Assembly (NCBI GenBank): GCA_013298845.1
Contig: JAAFJN010000007.1
Coordinates: forward strand, 1-64,000
Reading direction: 5' to 3'
DNA: 64,000 bases
Source: Chitinophagales bacterium
GTDB taxonomy: Bacteria; Bacteroidota; Bacteroidia; Chitinophagales; Saprospiraceae
Part shown: in pieces, positions 17,944-26,463 of the stretch
How positions within the stretch are numbered: the stretch's first letter is position 1
Layout: each line of letters begins with the position of its first letter
Program-made: the position numbers and the translations under genes
The notes under the pieces: generated by a model
The model's input: the letters and a program-made list of their open reading frames with translations, nothing else
Database searches by the model: none
Told to the model about the DNA's origin: nothing

Positions 17944-19902
17944 ATGTCTGTAAAACTACTCTGGCAACCCGCCCACCACCACCACACTAATCTCGGTCGT
18001 TACATGACCTGGCTGCGCGAGCAGCCGCAGTTTGGCATTGTAACCGACGATTACCAAACCCTTTGGGAGTGGTCGGTGAACAACACCGATGTCTTTTGGA
18101 AATCACTGTGGTTGTATTTTAACGTCATTTCCGACGGATTTTCGCCCGAAAAACCCGCGCAACAAGGTGTTATGCCCCAAGTTCGTTGGTTCGAGGGCGC
18201 ACACCTCAATTATGCCGAACACGTTTTTCGGCAATATTCCGATGAACGTCCAGCCCTTATTTTTAGCAGTGAACAACAGGCTGCGCACGCTATTTCGTGG
18301 GCCGAAGTCCGGCATCAAACCGCGTTATTGGCCGAATGGCTAAAAGAACAAGGCGTGGAACCCGGAGATCGGGTAGTTGGGTATTTGCCCAATATTCCGG
18401 CGGCAACGGTGGCGTTTTTGGCCACGGCTTCGCTGGGAGCGGTGTGGTCCAGTGCCTCCCCCGATTTTGGAGCCGCCAGCGTTCTGGAGCGTTTTGGGCA
18501 AATTGAACCCAAAGTGCTCATTGCCGTCAATGGTTACAGTTACGGCGGCAAAATTTTTGACAAAACCGCCGTTGTACACGAATTGCGGGAAAATATGCCC
18601 TCCGTCCGGCAAACAGTCCTGATAAATTACGTTTCGGGGGCCGACACCCTACCGGATACCATTGATTGGGATCAATTGCTCTCCCCCGATAAAAATACCC
18701 CGGAACTGACCTTTCAGCGCGTGGAATTTAACCACCCGTTGTGGGTTTTGTATTCGTCGGGAACGACCGGCACGCCCAAAGCCATTGTGCATTCGCAGGG
18801 CGGAATGTTGCTCGAACACCTCAAATACGGCGCATTTCACAACGATGTACAACCCGGCGAACGTTTTTTCTGGTTCACCACCACCGGTTGGATGATGTGG
18901 AATTACCTCAACGCCATGCTGTTGGGTGGTGCCACCATTGTCCTGTACGATGGCAGCCCCGGTCACCCGGACATGGGGTGTTTGTGGCGTTTGGTATCGG
19001 AACAAAAAGTACAACACATGGGCGTGAGTGCGGCCTATATTTTAGCGGTGATGAAAGCGGGTTTTGCGCCCAATTCCCTCGATTTGAGTGCTTTACGGAG
19101 TATCGGATCAACCGGTTCCCCTTTGCCGCCGGAAGGTTTTGACTGGGTTTACAAGCACGTAAAATCGGATGTGTGGCTTACTTCCATGAGTGGCGGTACT
19201 GATGTTTGTACGGCGTTTATTGGTGGTAATCCGTTGTGGCCAGTGTACGAAGGTGAAATCCAGTGCCGGGCCTTGGGTTGCGCCATGGAATCCTGGGATG
19301 AGCAGGGGCAACCGCTGCACGACGAAGTGGGCGAAATGATTGTCACCGTGCCTATGCCTTGTATGCCCATTGGTTTTTGGAACGACCCCGACGGCAGTAA
19401 ATATTACGGCAGTTATTTCGAAGATTTTCCCGGTAAATGGCGGCACGGCGACTGGATTCGGATCACGCCTCGCGGCGGAATTGTGATTTTGGGCCGCTCC
19501 GATGCCACGTTGAACCGCCAGGGGATTCGGATTGGCACCAGCGAAATTTATCGGTCGGTGGAACAATTGCCCGAAATTCGCGACAGCCTCATTATCAACA
19601 TTGAAAAAGAAGACGGCGATTCGTATATGCCGCTGTTTGTGGCCCTAAAACCGGGTTTTGAACTCACGGAAGATTTGAAAAAGCGCATTGCGAAACAGTT
19701 ACGCACCGATTATTCGCCACGCCACGTGCCGGACGAAGTGATTCTGGTGCCGGATATTCCGTACACGATCAGCGGGAAAAAACTGGAGTTGCCGGTGAAA
19801 AAAATACTGATGGGAAAGCCGTTGGCGCAATCGGTGAATATTGGTTCGGTGCGCAACCCGGAGGCGTTTTTGTTTTTTGAGGGACTTAGTAACCGAAAAT
19901 AA
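17944..19902 (+). CDS. Acetoacetyl-CoA synthetase (acetoacetate-CoA ligase)
   Basis: A 652-residue ANL-superfamily enzyme; the ATG at 17944 gives the usual MSVKLLWQP start. Adenylate-forming motifs are visible: P-loop YSSGTTGTPKAIVHSQGG, FWFTTTGWMMWN, GSTGSPLPPEGF, the GDWIRITPRGG / LGRSDATLNRQGIRIG hinge, and the C-terminal catalytic lysine in ISGKKLELPVKK. The N-terminal ACAS-type extension (VRWFEGAHLNYAEHVF) and long form favour acetoacetate-CoA ligase over acetyl-CoA synthetase. The enzyme activates acetoacetate, feeding ketone bodies or leucine breakdown products into central metabolism. A strong terminator follows. Confidence 0.92.
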   Translation: MSVKLLWQPAHHHHTNLGRYMTWLREQPQFGIVTDDYQTLWEWSVNNTDVFWKSLWLYFNVISDGFSPEKPAQQGVMPQVRWFEGAHLNYAEHVFRQYSDERPALIFSSEQQAAHAISWAEVRHQTALLAEWLKEQGVEPGDRVVGYLPNIPAATVAFLATASLGAVWSSASPDFGAASVLERFGQIEPKVLIAVNGYSYGGKIFDKTAVVHELRENMPSVRQTVLINYVSGADTLPDTIDWDQLLSPDKNTPELTFQRVEFNHPLWVLYSSGTTGTPKAIVHSQGGMLLEHLKYGAFHNDVQPGERFFWFTTTGWMMWNYLNAMLLGGATIVLYDGSPGHPDMGCLWRLVSEQKVQHMGVSAAYILAVMKAGFAPNSLDLSALRSIGSTGSPLPPEGFDWVYKHVKSDVWLTSMSGGTDVCTAFIGGNPLWPVYEGEIQCRALGCAMESWDEQGQPLHDEVGEMIVTVPMPCMPIGFWNDPDGSKYYGSYFEDFPGKWRHGDWIRITPRGGIVILGRSDATLNRQGIRIGTSEIYRSVEQLPEIRDSLIINIEKEDGDSYMPLFVALKPGFELTEDLKKRIAKQLRTDYSPRHVPDEVILVPDIPYTISGKKLELPVKKILMGKPLAQSVNIGSVRNPEAFLFFEGLSNRK

Positions 19903-19908
19903 TCCGGG

Positions 19909-19942
19909 AAAAGCGAAATTTGTGCAAACAAATTTCGCTTTT
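19909..19942 (+). terminator. Rho-independent terminator of the acetoacetyl-CoA synthetase gene
   Basis: A perfect 14-bp inverted repeat (AAAAGCGAAATTTG and its complement) with a 6-base loop, running into TTTTTT. It starts 6 bp after the stop codon. Confidence 0.9.
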
Positions 19943-20042
19943 TTCGTTATGATGACCTGTGTTAGTTGTTTGATAATCAACGATTTGTGTTTTGGACTTG
20001 TTTTTGAATATACTACGGTGTATAACTAAAAACACAAACGCC

Positions 20043-20324
20043 ATGATTTCGTTAATCATTATTGTACTCGCTGGTTTTATCGGTCTTTTTTCGGGCCGTT
20101 TTAAAGAAAACAATCGTATGTCTGGCGGTTATTACCGCGACGATTACGAGCCTTTTGATCCGTATTACAATGCTCCGCCTCGTTATCACCAGGAATACTA
20201 CTACGATCGGTATTACACGCCGCGTTACGGTCGTGCACGCCGCAGTTCGGGTGAGGGTTGCCTGATGTTGGTGTTACTGATTATTGGGGTGATTGGGGGA
20301 TTGATCTATTTAGGTGGGGGATAG
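20043..20324 (+). CDS. Small two-TM protein with tyrosine-rich loop
   Basis: A 93-residue protein from the ATG at 20043. The N-terminal helix MISLIIIVLAGFIGLFSGRF and the C-terminal helix CLMLVLLIIGVIGGLIYL flank a loop with about 16 tyrosines and many arginines (YYRDDY...YYDRYYTPRYGRARR). No family was recognised. Its 3' end overlaps the convergent TIR gene by 15 bp. A small gene at 33656-33976, on the other side of the conflict operon, has the same TM-basic loop-TM plan. Confidence 0.65.
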   Translation: MISLIIIVLAGFIGLFSGRFKENNRMSGGYYRDDYEPFDPYYNAPPRYHQEYYYDRYYTPRYGRARRSSGEGCLMLVLLIIGVIGGLIYLGGG

Positions 20325-22916
20325 GTTTCGTTTGGCAATCATCTCCCGCAGGCCTTTTACAACTTCCACGAACCCATCGTCGGGATGCTGATAGGCGCTG
20401 CTAAGGATCGGGTTTTTGTAGCCGGTTCCGGGTAAGCCCTGGTGTAGGCTCAGGATATGATCCTCTATGTCGCAGTTCCGCAGGAAAACGGGGACAATTA
20501 ACCGTTTTTTGTGGTTTTGTCGAATGACATTACCTAATTCTTTAGAGTTAATGTAATCAGAGGCCAACAAATCGGCACTCAACAAGAAGAGCACAACGTC
20601 GGCTTTTTCAATATTGGTGCGAATAACCTCATCCCAAAGGTCACCTAGTGGGATTTGAGCGTCATCAAAGACGGTAATACTACCGCTGAGTTCCAGTGTT
20701 TTGAGGTGTTTTTTGAGTTCATTTTTCCATTTAACATCCTGGTGGGCGTAGGATATAAATACTGAAAGCGTTTCACTGTTGTTTTGAATTTGCCTTTGGT
20801 AAGATAATTGCAATCGCTCGTTGTAGGTTTTAATGTGTTCAAGGAGTTTTCGGGTAGCACTTTTTTTGTTGGTTTTAATTAAGGTGTTGTCCCGAATAGC
20901 CAATCCTAATGCGGTTCCTTGCAGGTTGAGTTCGGTAAGTTCGGTGTTATGTGCCAGCATGTCACTGGCTGGTAAATACGATAAATCCCGGTTATAGGAG
21001 AGGTCGAGTACCTTGAGGTTATTGTACTGTTTGATAACAGATGGTAGTGCCTTGAGATAGTTAACGGACAAGTTTAATGCTGTTATCTCAGAGCGGGTTA
21101 CCGGGGTAGCCGATGGGAAAAAGTATAAAGATTTGGCCGAGAACTCAATAGATTCCTGCTTTTCCATTTCCGTCAACAATAGATCAGCGGCATTTTGGGT
21201 AAATAGTTCTGCTTTTTCTTTTAGATATTCGCAAATATTGCGATAAGAAGAAGGCGGAAAATCATCGCTGATATTCGCTAAGTCACGCCAATAGTCTTCG
21301 GGGGAGGTTCCTTCCTGATAGTAAGAGAATGTTCTTAACCAGTTTTTGATGCGTTCAAAAAACGCGAAATAGTCTTTTTGGCCATCCAAAAAGTCTTCCA
21401 TCGTTTCGGCAAAAAAGGAATTGCGCTCACGGTCGGTGGCCAGCATCCGCACCGATTGCTCCACGGCATTAATGCGCTCCTTTATGGCCGCACACCATTG
21501 TCCCAAGTCTTTAATGTTGTCATAGCGGTCGAATTGCCGTAAGAGTGCCGCTTCGTGCAGGAAATATTCGGATATTTGGCGCATGAGCAGGCGATAAAAA
21601 TTCAATTGGAACAGGGCAGGGGTTGAAATAGGGTCGCCGCCACTGGAAATATGCCAGCGGTCGTCGGAGCCATCAATGTTGAGTTGCCGGAGTTTATCGG
21701 CAAAAGCAAACGGAAAGGAGGATATGGGGTAAATCCAAAAACGCCCTGATGGGCCACGGTTAAACTTAGCGTTATCCTCGCTGGTAGATAATTCCAACAA
21801 AAGTTCGTGTCCGTAGGCTTTATGGCCGTGGTGTTCTCCTTCACCAATGAGGTAGTCCAGTAAAATAATGTCAAATGTTTGATCCGGCAGTTTTAGTTTA
21901 TTGGTGGCTTGTTCAATGATTTCCGATGACCCTTTGGTGTATCCTTTAATTTCTACGCCTTTCAGGTCCGATAATATCTTTTGAATAATTCCCATTTTAG
22001 TGATCGTGGCCTCTTTTGAGGGCGTATAAATTGGATAATCGGCGTAATCATCCACCAAAAGAATATGCCATTTTAGATCGTTTAGGCTGAGATTATTATG
22101 TTTTTGGGCAAAGAACGTTTTAAACTTTTCGACTTTTCGTTCCATAATGGTTTCAGAATGGAACTTAAAAGGAGTAACAGCCTCGTGGTGGCCTCGGCCT
22201 CCGAATTGGGCAATAGTGGAGTTTTGCAACATCCGACATTGGAACTCAAGGGTGGATAAAGCGGCCACGGATTTGTACAGTTTCCACTCGATGCAGGTAT
22301 ACATTTTTTCAACCACTCTTGAAAAATTGTCGGAAAAAGATTCATTATATGCCACGTACCGGTGCCAGATACTGGAATCTAAAAATTTAATTTGAGGGGC
22401 CAAGTCCAGGTCATATTTCCAGCGGTTTTCCTGCCGGTTGGTTTTCCAATAACCCAATTCGGTTGCGCCTTCAAAATCAAGTCCCGGTGATTCTTCGTAA
22501 ATTTCCATAATATCGGGCAACCCAATGGTGATAATGGGAAAATACCAATCATTTTGAGCCGTTTTGGGGCGTAATGGATGGTGGGTTTCGCGTAGATGAG
22601 CAAATTTCTCTTTACTCTTTTGGCATTTAACGACGTATTCCTCCGGCCCGCTCAGGTTAAAAAAGAAGTTTTTATCTTGTAAATGCTCCGTTTTTACCAA
22701 AAGGATACCGATCAAGTTATCCGTTTGGGTATAATCTTTTCCCGTGAATATCTTGTTCTGATTGTTTTTTTCACAAACCTTTTTTAGCACATTCAGCGGC
22801 TGTTGCCAGATTTTTAAAAAGTCGTCCGTGTTAGGAGAAAGGTTAAAATTTTCGTCAACAGCAAGGCGGATGATGTTTGCCTCCTGGTCAGCGGCAAAAA
22901 ATACAAATTGGGCCAT
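20310..22916 (-). CDS. Receiver-LRR-TIR protein, probable NAD-degrading effector of a conflict operon
   Basis: An 868-residue protein and the last gene of the operon. Residues 1-270 are a unique domain. Residues about 282-420 form a receiver-like domain: HILLVDDYADY supplies the acidic pair and DIILLDYLIGEGEHHGHKAYG a phospho-acceptor Asp near 350, with an unusually long loop after it. Then come a helical region, about three leucine-rich repeats (about 605-685; ALNLSVNYLKALP, NLKVLDLSYN, ELTELNLQG) and a C-terminal TIR domain (about 714-860; LSVFISYAHQD, DDAQIPLGDLWDEVI, ADVVLFLLSADLL, then NSKELGNVI with the likely catalytic Glu). Bacterial TIR domains of this type cleave NAD+ or make signalling nucleotides. 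I infer phosphorylation-gated effector activity. Confidence 0.85.
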   Translation of the reverse strand: MAQFVFFAADQEANIIRLAVDENFNLSPNTDDFLKIWQQPLNVLKKVCEKNNQNKIFTGKDYTQTDNLIGILLVKTEHLQDKNFFFNLSGPEEYVVKCQKSKEKFAHLRETHHPLRPKTAQNDWYFPIITIGLPDIMEIYEESPGLDFEGATELGYWKTNRQENRWKYDLDLAPQIKFLDSSIWHRYVAYNESFSDNFSRVVEKMYTCIEWKLYKSVAALSTLEFQCRMLQNSTIAQFGGRGHHEAVTPFKFHSETIMERKVEKFKTFFAQKHNNLSLNDLKWHILLVDDYADYPIYTPSKEATITKMGIIQKILSDLKGVEIKGYTKGSSEIIEQATNKLKLPDQTFDIILLDYLIGEGEHHGHKAYGHELLLELSTSEDNAKFNRGPSGRFWIYPISSFPFAFADKLRQLNIDGSDDRWHISSGGDPISTPALFQLNFYRLLMRQISEYFLHEAALLRQFDRYDNIKDLGQWCAAIKERINAVEQSVRMLATDRERNSFFAETMEDFLDGQKDYFAFFERIKNWLRTFSYYQEGTSPEDYWRDLANISDDFPPSSYRNICEYLKEKAELFTQNAADLLLTEMEKQESIEFSAKSLYFFPSATPVTRSEITALNLSVNYLKALPSVIKQYNNLKVLDLSYNRDLSYLPASDMLAHNTELTELNLQGTALGLAIRDNTLIKTNKKSATRKLLEHIKTYNERLQLSYQRQIQNNSETLSVFISYAHQDVKWKNELKKHLKTLELSGSITVFDDAQIPLGDLWDEVIRTNIEKADVVLFLLSADLLASDYINSKELGNVIRQNHKKRLIVPVFLRNCDIEDHILSLHQGLPGTGYKNPILSSAYQHPDDGFVEVVKGLREMIAKRNLSPT

Positions 22917-22933
22917 AAAGTATCAGTATTTAA

Positions 22934-24856
22934 TTACAAAGGATAATGTTGAAGTATATTGGGTAGTTGTTCAAAAAGTTCGGGGTAATTGGTATGGCAA
23001 ACGCGGATACGGGACCGAAGGTGGTCGGTGCCTTTGTATTTTAATATTTCCGCTATGTCCGATTTGTTGTATTTTCCTTCGCCCAGCAATTGTTCAATTT
23101 TGGTTAAATCATCCAATGCTTTGGCTTTTTTCGGGGGTAAATGCCCGTTTTGCGCACCGTTGAGGTTTTTCACCGGGGCAATTGGAATCGCCGACGGTCC
23201 CGCCATTGCCAGGGTACTTTTTAAAGCCTCTTCAAAACACCGGGCATCGGCTTTTTCTTTGCGGAGCAGGTCTTTCCAAATCATCATGCCTTCTACCAAG
23301 TTACACAATTGGCGAATATTACCGGGCCAGGGGTATTCAATAATTTTTCCAACCACTACCTTTTCCATGCTTTGCTCGATGCTTAACCCAAATTTTTCGT
23401 TGGTGTAGTGTTCCAAAATGGGTAAAATATCCTCTTTGCGTTCGCGCAATGGTGGAATTTCAACGGTAAAATTAAGGCGATACCGCAGGTCATTTCTAAA
23501 GGTGCCATTGGCTACTTCCTGATCAATATTTTTGTTGGTGGCGGTAATAATTTGTACATCCACTTCCATATCCTGCGCGGATCCAACTGGACGGATTGTT
23601 CTTTCCGCCAAAAAGCGCAGCAATTTTACCTGAATATCGTGGTCAATTTCGCCAATTTCGTCCAACATCAAAATACCACCGTTGGCTTGAGTGAAATATC
23701 CCTCTACGTTCATTGCATCCGTGAATGCCCCTTTGACGGAACCAAAAAGTGCACTTTCGAGTAGTGTTTTTGGAATAGCCGACAAATTTACGGACACGAA
23801 TGGTTTGTTTTTTCGTGGGCCGCAACTGTGAAAATAACGAGCCGCCACCTCTTTTCCCACTCCCGTTTCTCCGGTGAGCAAGACCGTCATATTGGGACGT
23901 TGAGCCAATAGTTGCAACATGTTTCTGATTTCTACTACGCGTGGTGCTTGCCCAACAAAAGGATATTTGTCCTTGCCATCCCCTTCTTTGAGTGCTTTTA
24001 CTTGTTTGGTGAGCGTTTTTACTTTAGTGTCTAATACTTTTACTTCTTTTTTGTTTTTTAAATTAAGGATTTCATCTGCAATCTGTTCGTTCCAGTACTT
24101 AAAGTTTACGTCGTTTTTGGGCAAAAAACTTTTTGCCCCCCTTTTCATGGCCTCCACGATAGTACTGCTATTTTCATCGGCAGTAACGGCGATCACGGGC
24201 AAATCGGGGTATTGCTCTTTCAACATTGGGATTAGGCTTAAACCGGATTCAATGGTTTCTCCGTCCAATTTCATATCCAACAGCAGCAAATCAAACCCTT
24301 TTTTGTGTTCCTTTAGTTTTTTCCACATTTTTTCAGCGTCCAAAGCACCGTCAATTTCGTAAGCCGAGCGGAAAATCATTCGAAAGTCCTTGTGGAACCG
24401 AAGATCATCGTCCACCAAAAGTAATTCGTAATTTTGTTCTTTGCGCTCTGATTGCTCCAAAGGGGCATTGGTCCGCATCACTTGTCTTAATTCTTTGATC
24501 CAGTGTACGCCGTCTTCTTCCTGTTTGGAAATAAACGTTTTAGCCCCGGCGCGGAGGGCATCTAAAATGGTACGGGCATTATCTTCCCGGCTCATGGCGG
24601 CAATGGGGATTAAAGGGTATTTATTTTTTATTTCCGGAATGAGTTGCAAACCTGAATTTACCGAAACGCCGTCGAGGTTTAACCCCAACAAAATCAGGGA
24701 AATATTGCTGTTTTGATGGAGTTTATCCCACATTTGTTTGGCCGAAAGCGCCTTGTCGAAGGTGAATTCATCTTTAAACCGCACGTAAAAATCCTGGTGG
24801 AACGTGCTTTCGTCGTCCACTACCAAAATTTGTATATTTTTTTCGTTATGTGCCAT
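22934..24856 (-). CDS. REC-REC-AAA+ protein of the sigma-54 activator type
   Basis: A 640-residue protein. Receiver 1 (about 8-125) keeps the acidic pair VVDDEST and the Lys in FISKQ, but its phospho-acceptor position is Gly (LILLGLNLDG). Receiver 2 (about 141-260) is intact (LLVDDD, LLLLDMKLDG, SFLPK). A linker coiled coil precedes the AAA+ domain (about 305-530): Walker A GETGVGKE, loop 1 GAFTDA instead of GAFTGA, Walker B GGILMLDEIGE, and arginine finger region FRNDLRYRLNF. The C-terminus has a helix-turn-helix-like segment (YNKSDIAEILKYKG) but not a typical Fis domain. It may relay phosphate or ATP-driven remodelling to the TIR protein encoded 17 bp downstream. Its start overlaps the preceding gene by 11 bp. 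Confidence 0.88.
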   Translation of the reverse strand: MAHNEKNIQILVVDDESTFHQDFYVRFKDEFTFDKALSAKQMWDKLHQNSNISLILLGLNLDGVSVNSGLQLIPEIKNKYPLIPIAAMSREDNARTILDALRAGAKTFISKQEEDGVHWIKELRQVMRTNAPLEQSERKEQNYELLLVDDDLRFHKDFRMIFRSAYEIDGALDAEKMWKKLKEHKKGFDLLLLDMKLDGETIESGLSLIPMLKEQYPDLPVIAVTADENSSTIVEAMKRGAKSFLPKNDVNFKYWNEQIADEILNLKNKKEVKVLDTKVKTLTKQVKALKEGDGKDKYPFVGQAPRVVEIRNMLQLLAQRPNMTVLLTGETGVGKEVAARYFHSCGPRKNKPFVSVNLSAIPKTLLESALFGSVKGAFTDAMNVEGYFTQANGGILMLDEIGEIDHDIQVKLLRFLAERTIRPVGSAQDMEVDVQIITATNKNIDQEVANGTFRNDLRYRLNFTVEIPPLRERKEDILPILEHYTNEKFGLSIEQSMEKVVVGKIIEYPWPGNIRQLCNLVEGMMIWKDLLRKEKADARCFEEALKSTLAMAGPSAIPIAPVKNLNGAQNGHLPPKKAKALDDLTKIEQLLGEGKYNKSDIAEILKYKGTDHLRSRIRVCHTNYPELFEQLPNILQHYPL

Positions 24857-25598
24857 GCAGTTCTTTTTTTAATGTTTCCAGTTGTGCAAATGCTGTGTTT
24901 AAGGTATTTAACCGCTCTAAAAGTTGTTCGGGGTTGTCACAATCTTGCCAGCCGGCTTTTAACTGGTCTAATTGGGTTTCAAAAGCGGCTAATTCCTGTT
25001 GGCGCGGGTCGGCGCTAAACATTCCTTTGTAGCGTTTCCACCGACTTTGGATATTTTCAAATGCCTCTAAGGTATCCGGGTCGTTAAGGTAATCGGCTAA
25101 AATTTCGTCGTACAGTGCCGTATTTTGTGATAACTGTTCCCAACTGAGTATCGTTCTTCTTTTCGCCACGTTAAACCAATCGGTAAAACCCAACTTATCA
25201 TGTCCATCCAAAAATTTTGCCCACATTTCGCCCAAATTTTCACCTTCTGTATCGTAAGGTACCCAGTCTTTAGCCGTGCTGGCCAGTTCAACAAACGCCT
25301 CAAAGTTAACGGGTAACTCGAACCAATTCAAATAATTTTTACCCGGTACTTCGTTGTGCCAACCCGCTTGTATCACTTTTAGATGGGAGAAATGTGTACT
25401 CAGGTATTTTTTCCAAACCGTTTCCGGCGAAATCCAGTTCCCTTCGTCGTCGCGTACTGGTGTTACCAGCAACAAGACATCGGCAGTGGCGAGTTCGGCT
25501 TGTTGGTAAGGCGCACAGGAATAACCCGCTTGTTCAAAATAGGTCTGCCGCGATGTATTTAGGGGCCAGTTTCCGGGGAAAAACAGGATTTTTTTCAT
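24846..25598 (-). CDS. Operon protein of unknown function, possible degenerate receiver-like fold
   Basis: A 250-residue protein that matches no family I recognise. Its first about 110 residues alternate beta and alpha segments (MKKILFFPG, ADVLLLVTPVRDDEG, HLKVIQAGW), in an order compatible with a flavodoxin or receiver-like fold lacking the usual acidic pair. The second half is helical with Trp-rich stretches (WAKFLDGHDKLGFTDWFNVAKRR) and ends in a coiled coil (AAFETQLDQLKAGWQDC...LNTAFAQLETLKKEL). It is translationally coupled to both neighbours (2 bp gap before, 11 bp overlap after), so it is an integral part of the TIR operon. Confidence 0.7.
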   Translation of the reverse strand: MKKILFFPGNWPLNTSRQTYFEQAGYSCAPYQQAELATADVLLLVTPVRDDEGNWISPETVWKKYLSTHFSHLKVIQAGWHNEVPGKNYLNWFELPVNFEAFVELASTAKDWVPYDTEGENLGEMWAKFLDGHDKLGFTDWFNVAKRRTILSWEQLSQNTALYDEILADYLNDPDTLEAFENIQSRWKRYKGMFSADPRQQELAAFETQLDQLKAGWQDCDNPEQLLERLNTLNTAFAQLETLKKELHGT

Positions 25599-25600
25599 GA

Positions 25601-26461
25601 CTACAAATTAACCGGAATGTTTTTAAATAAATCAAACATACCCGTGTAAATAGTGCGTACATGGTTTGGATAATCCACTATATTTTCCCCGTTTAATGTG
25701 TCACTTACCTTACCGCGCAGTTGTTGGAGGTTACTCAGGGTGTCTTGGTGGTCCGAACTCTTTTCCAAATGATCCTGAAGGGTTGTTAACGCATACTGCT
25801 CCGCCTCTGCCGGTGCGTCACTCCGGGGCTGACCGGTAAAACAATGCAAGGCGTGCCATACTGTACTGTTCGATTGCAAGTGCCCACGATACGCACCTGA
25901 GTTATTCGCACCAAAATCAAAACCATCCGTATGTAGCCTAAAATCCTCCATGAGGCGATACACCGTTTTTTTAGGTGATTCCCAATAGTTGCGCCAGATG
26001 TACGCCAAATGTTCCGCCTCGACCTTTCGAGAATCTCTATCAACCATGAAGGTAGATCTAACCTTTTTGTACGCTGGTTCCTTGATCTCATAGGAAGTAG
26101 CAAATAATCCTTTGTCTCGATCACCCAAGATCCCAAATTCTGATTTAGGGCCAAAATACAATGGTTCCGTACCGCCCCCAAACAATCGAATGGTAAATTT
26201 ACCTGTCCTTTTTATGGACTTATATAAATGCTCTATATTCAACAGCGTCGTGTTGTGGGGCGGATTTTTGTGCAACAATACCAGTAGTTCACCCTCCGAA
26301 GGGCAGGCTTCAATGGCCGCGTTTAGTTTTTCAACTTCCGTTTCGTTGATGGTAAATAGTTGATAACTGGCATCGTTACAAGCCCAAATGGTGTTTGTAG
26401 CATTCCAATCGGTGCGCAAATCACGATGAAAAGTCCAGTTAATGAGTATGTTTTTTTGCAT
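25601..26461 (-). CDS. Operon protein of unknown function
   Basis: A 286-residue soluble protein of no recognised family. The N-terminal half has alternating strands and helices (GELLVLLHKNPPHN, KFTIRLFGGGTEPLYFG), suggesting a Rossmann-like alpha/beta fold. A histidine-rich middle (LRPHTDG-like segment LHTDGFDFGANNSGAYRGH) and a helical C-terminus follow. There is no TM segment. It starts 2 bp after the histidine-kinase-like gene and ends 2 bp before the next, which indicates translational coupling and probably fixed stoichiometry. It could be a sensor or adaptor between the kinase-like and AAA+ proteins; that is inference from position only. Confidence 0.7.
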   Translation of the reverse strand: MQKNILINWTFHRDLRTDWNATNTIWACNDASYQLFTINETEVEKLNAAIEACPSEGELLVLLHKNPPHNTTLLNIEHLYKSIKRTGKFTIRLFGGGTEPLYFGPKSEFGILGDRDKGLFATSYEIKEPAYKKVRSTFMVDRDSRKVEAEHLAYIWRNYWESPKKTVYRLMEDFRLHTDGFDFGANNSGAYRGHLQSNSTVWHALHCFTGQPRSDAPAEAEQYALTTLQDHLEKSSDHQDTLSNLQQLRGKVSDTLNGENIVDYPNHVRTIYTGMFDLFKNIPVNL

Positions 26462-26463
26462 AA

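Noticed and set aside
22934-24856. Reading the AAA+ protein as a standard NtrC-type sigma-54 activator
   Set aside because: The first receiver lacks its phospho-Asp, the contact loop is GAFTDA, the C-terminus is not a typical Fis domain, and no sigma-54 promoter was seen nearby. The role is left open.
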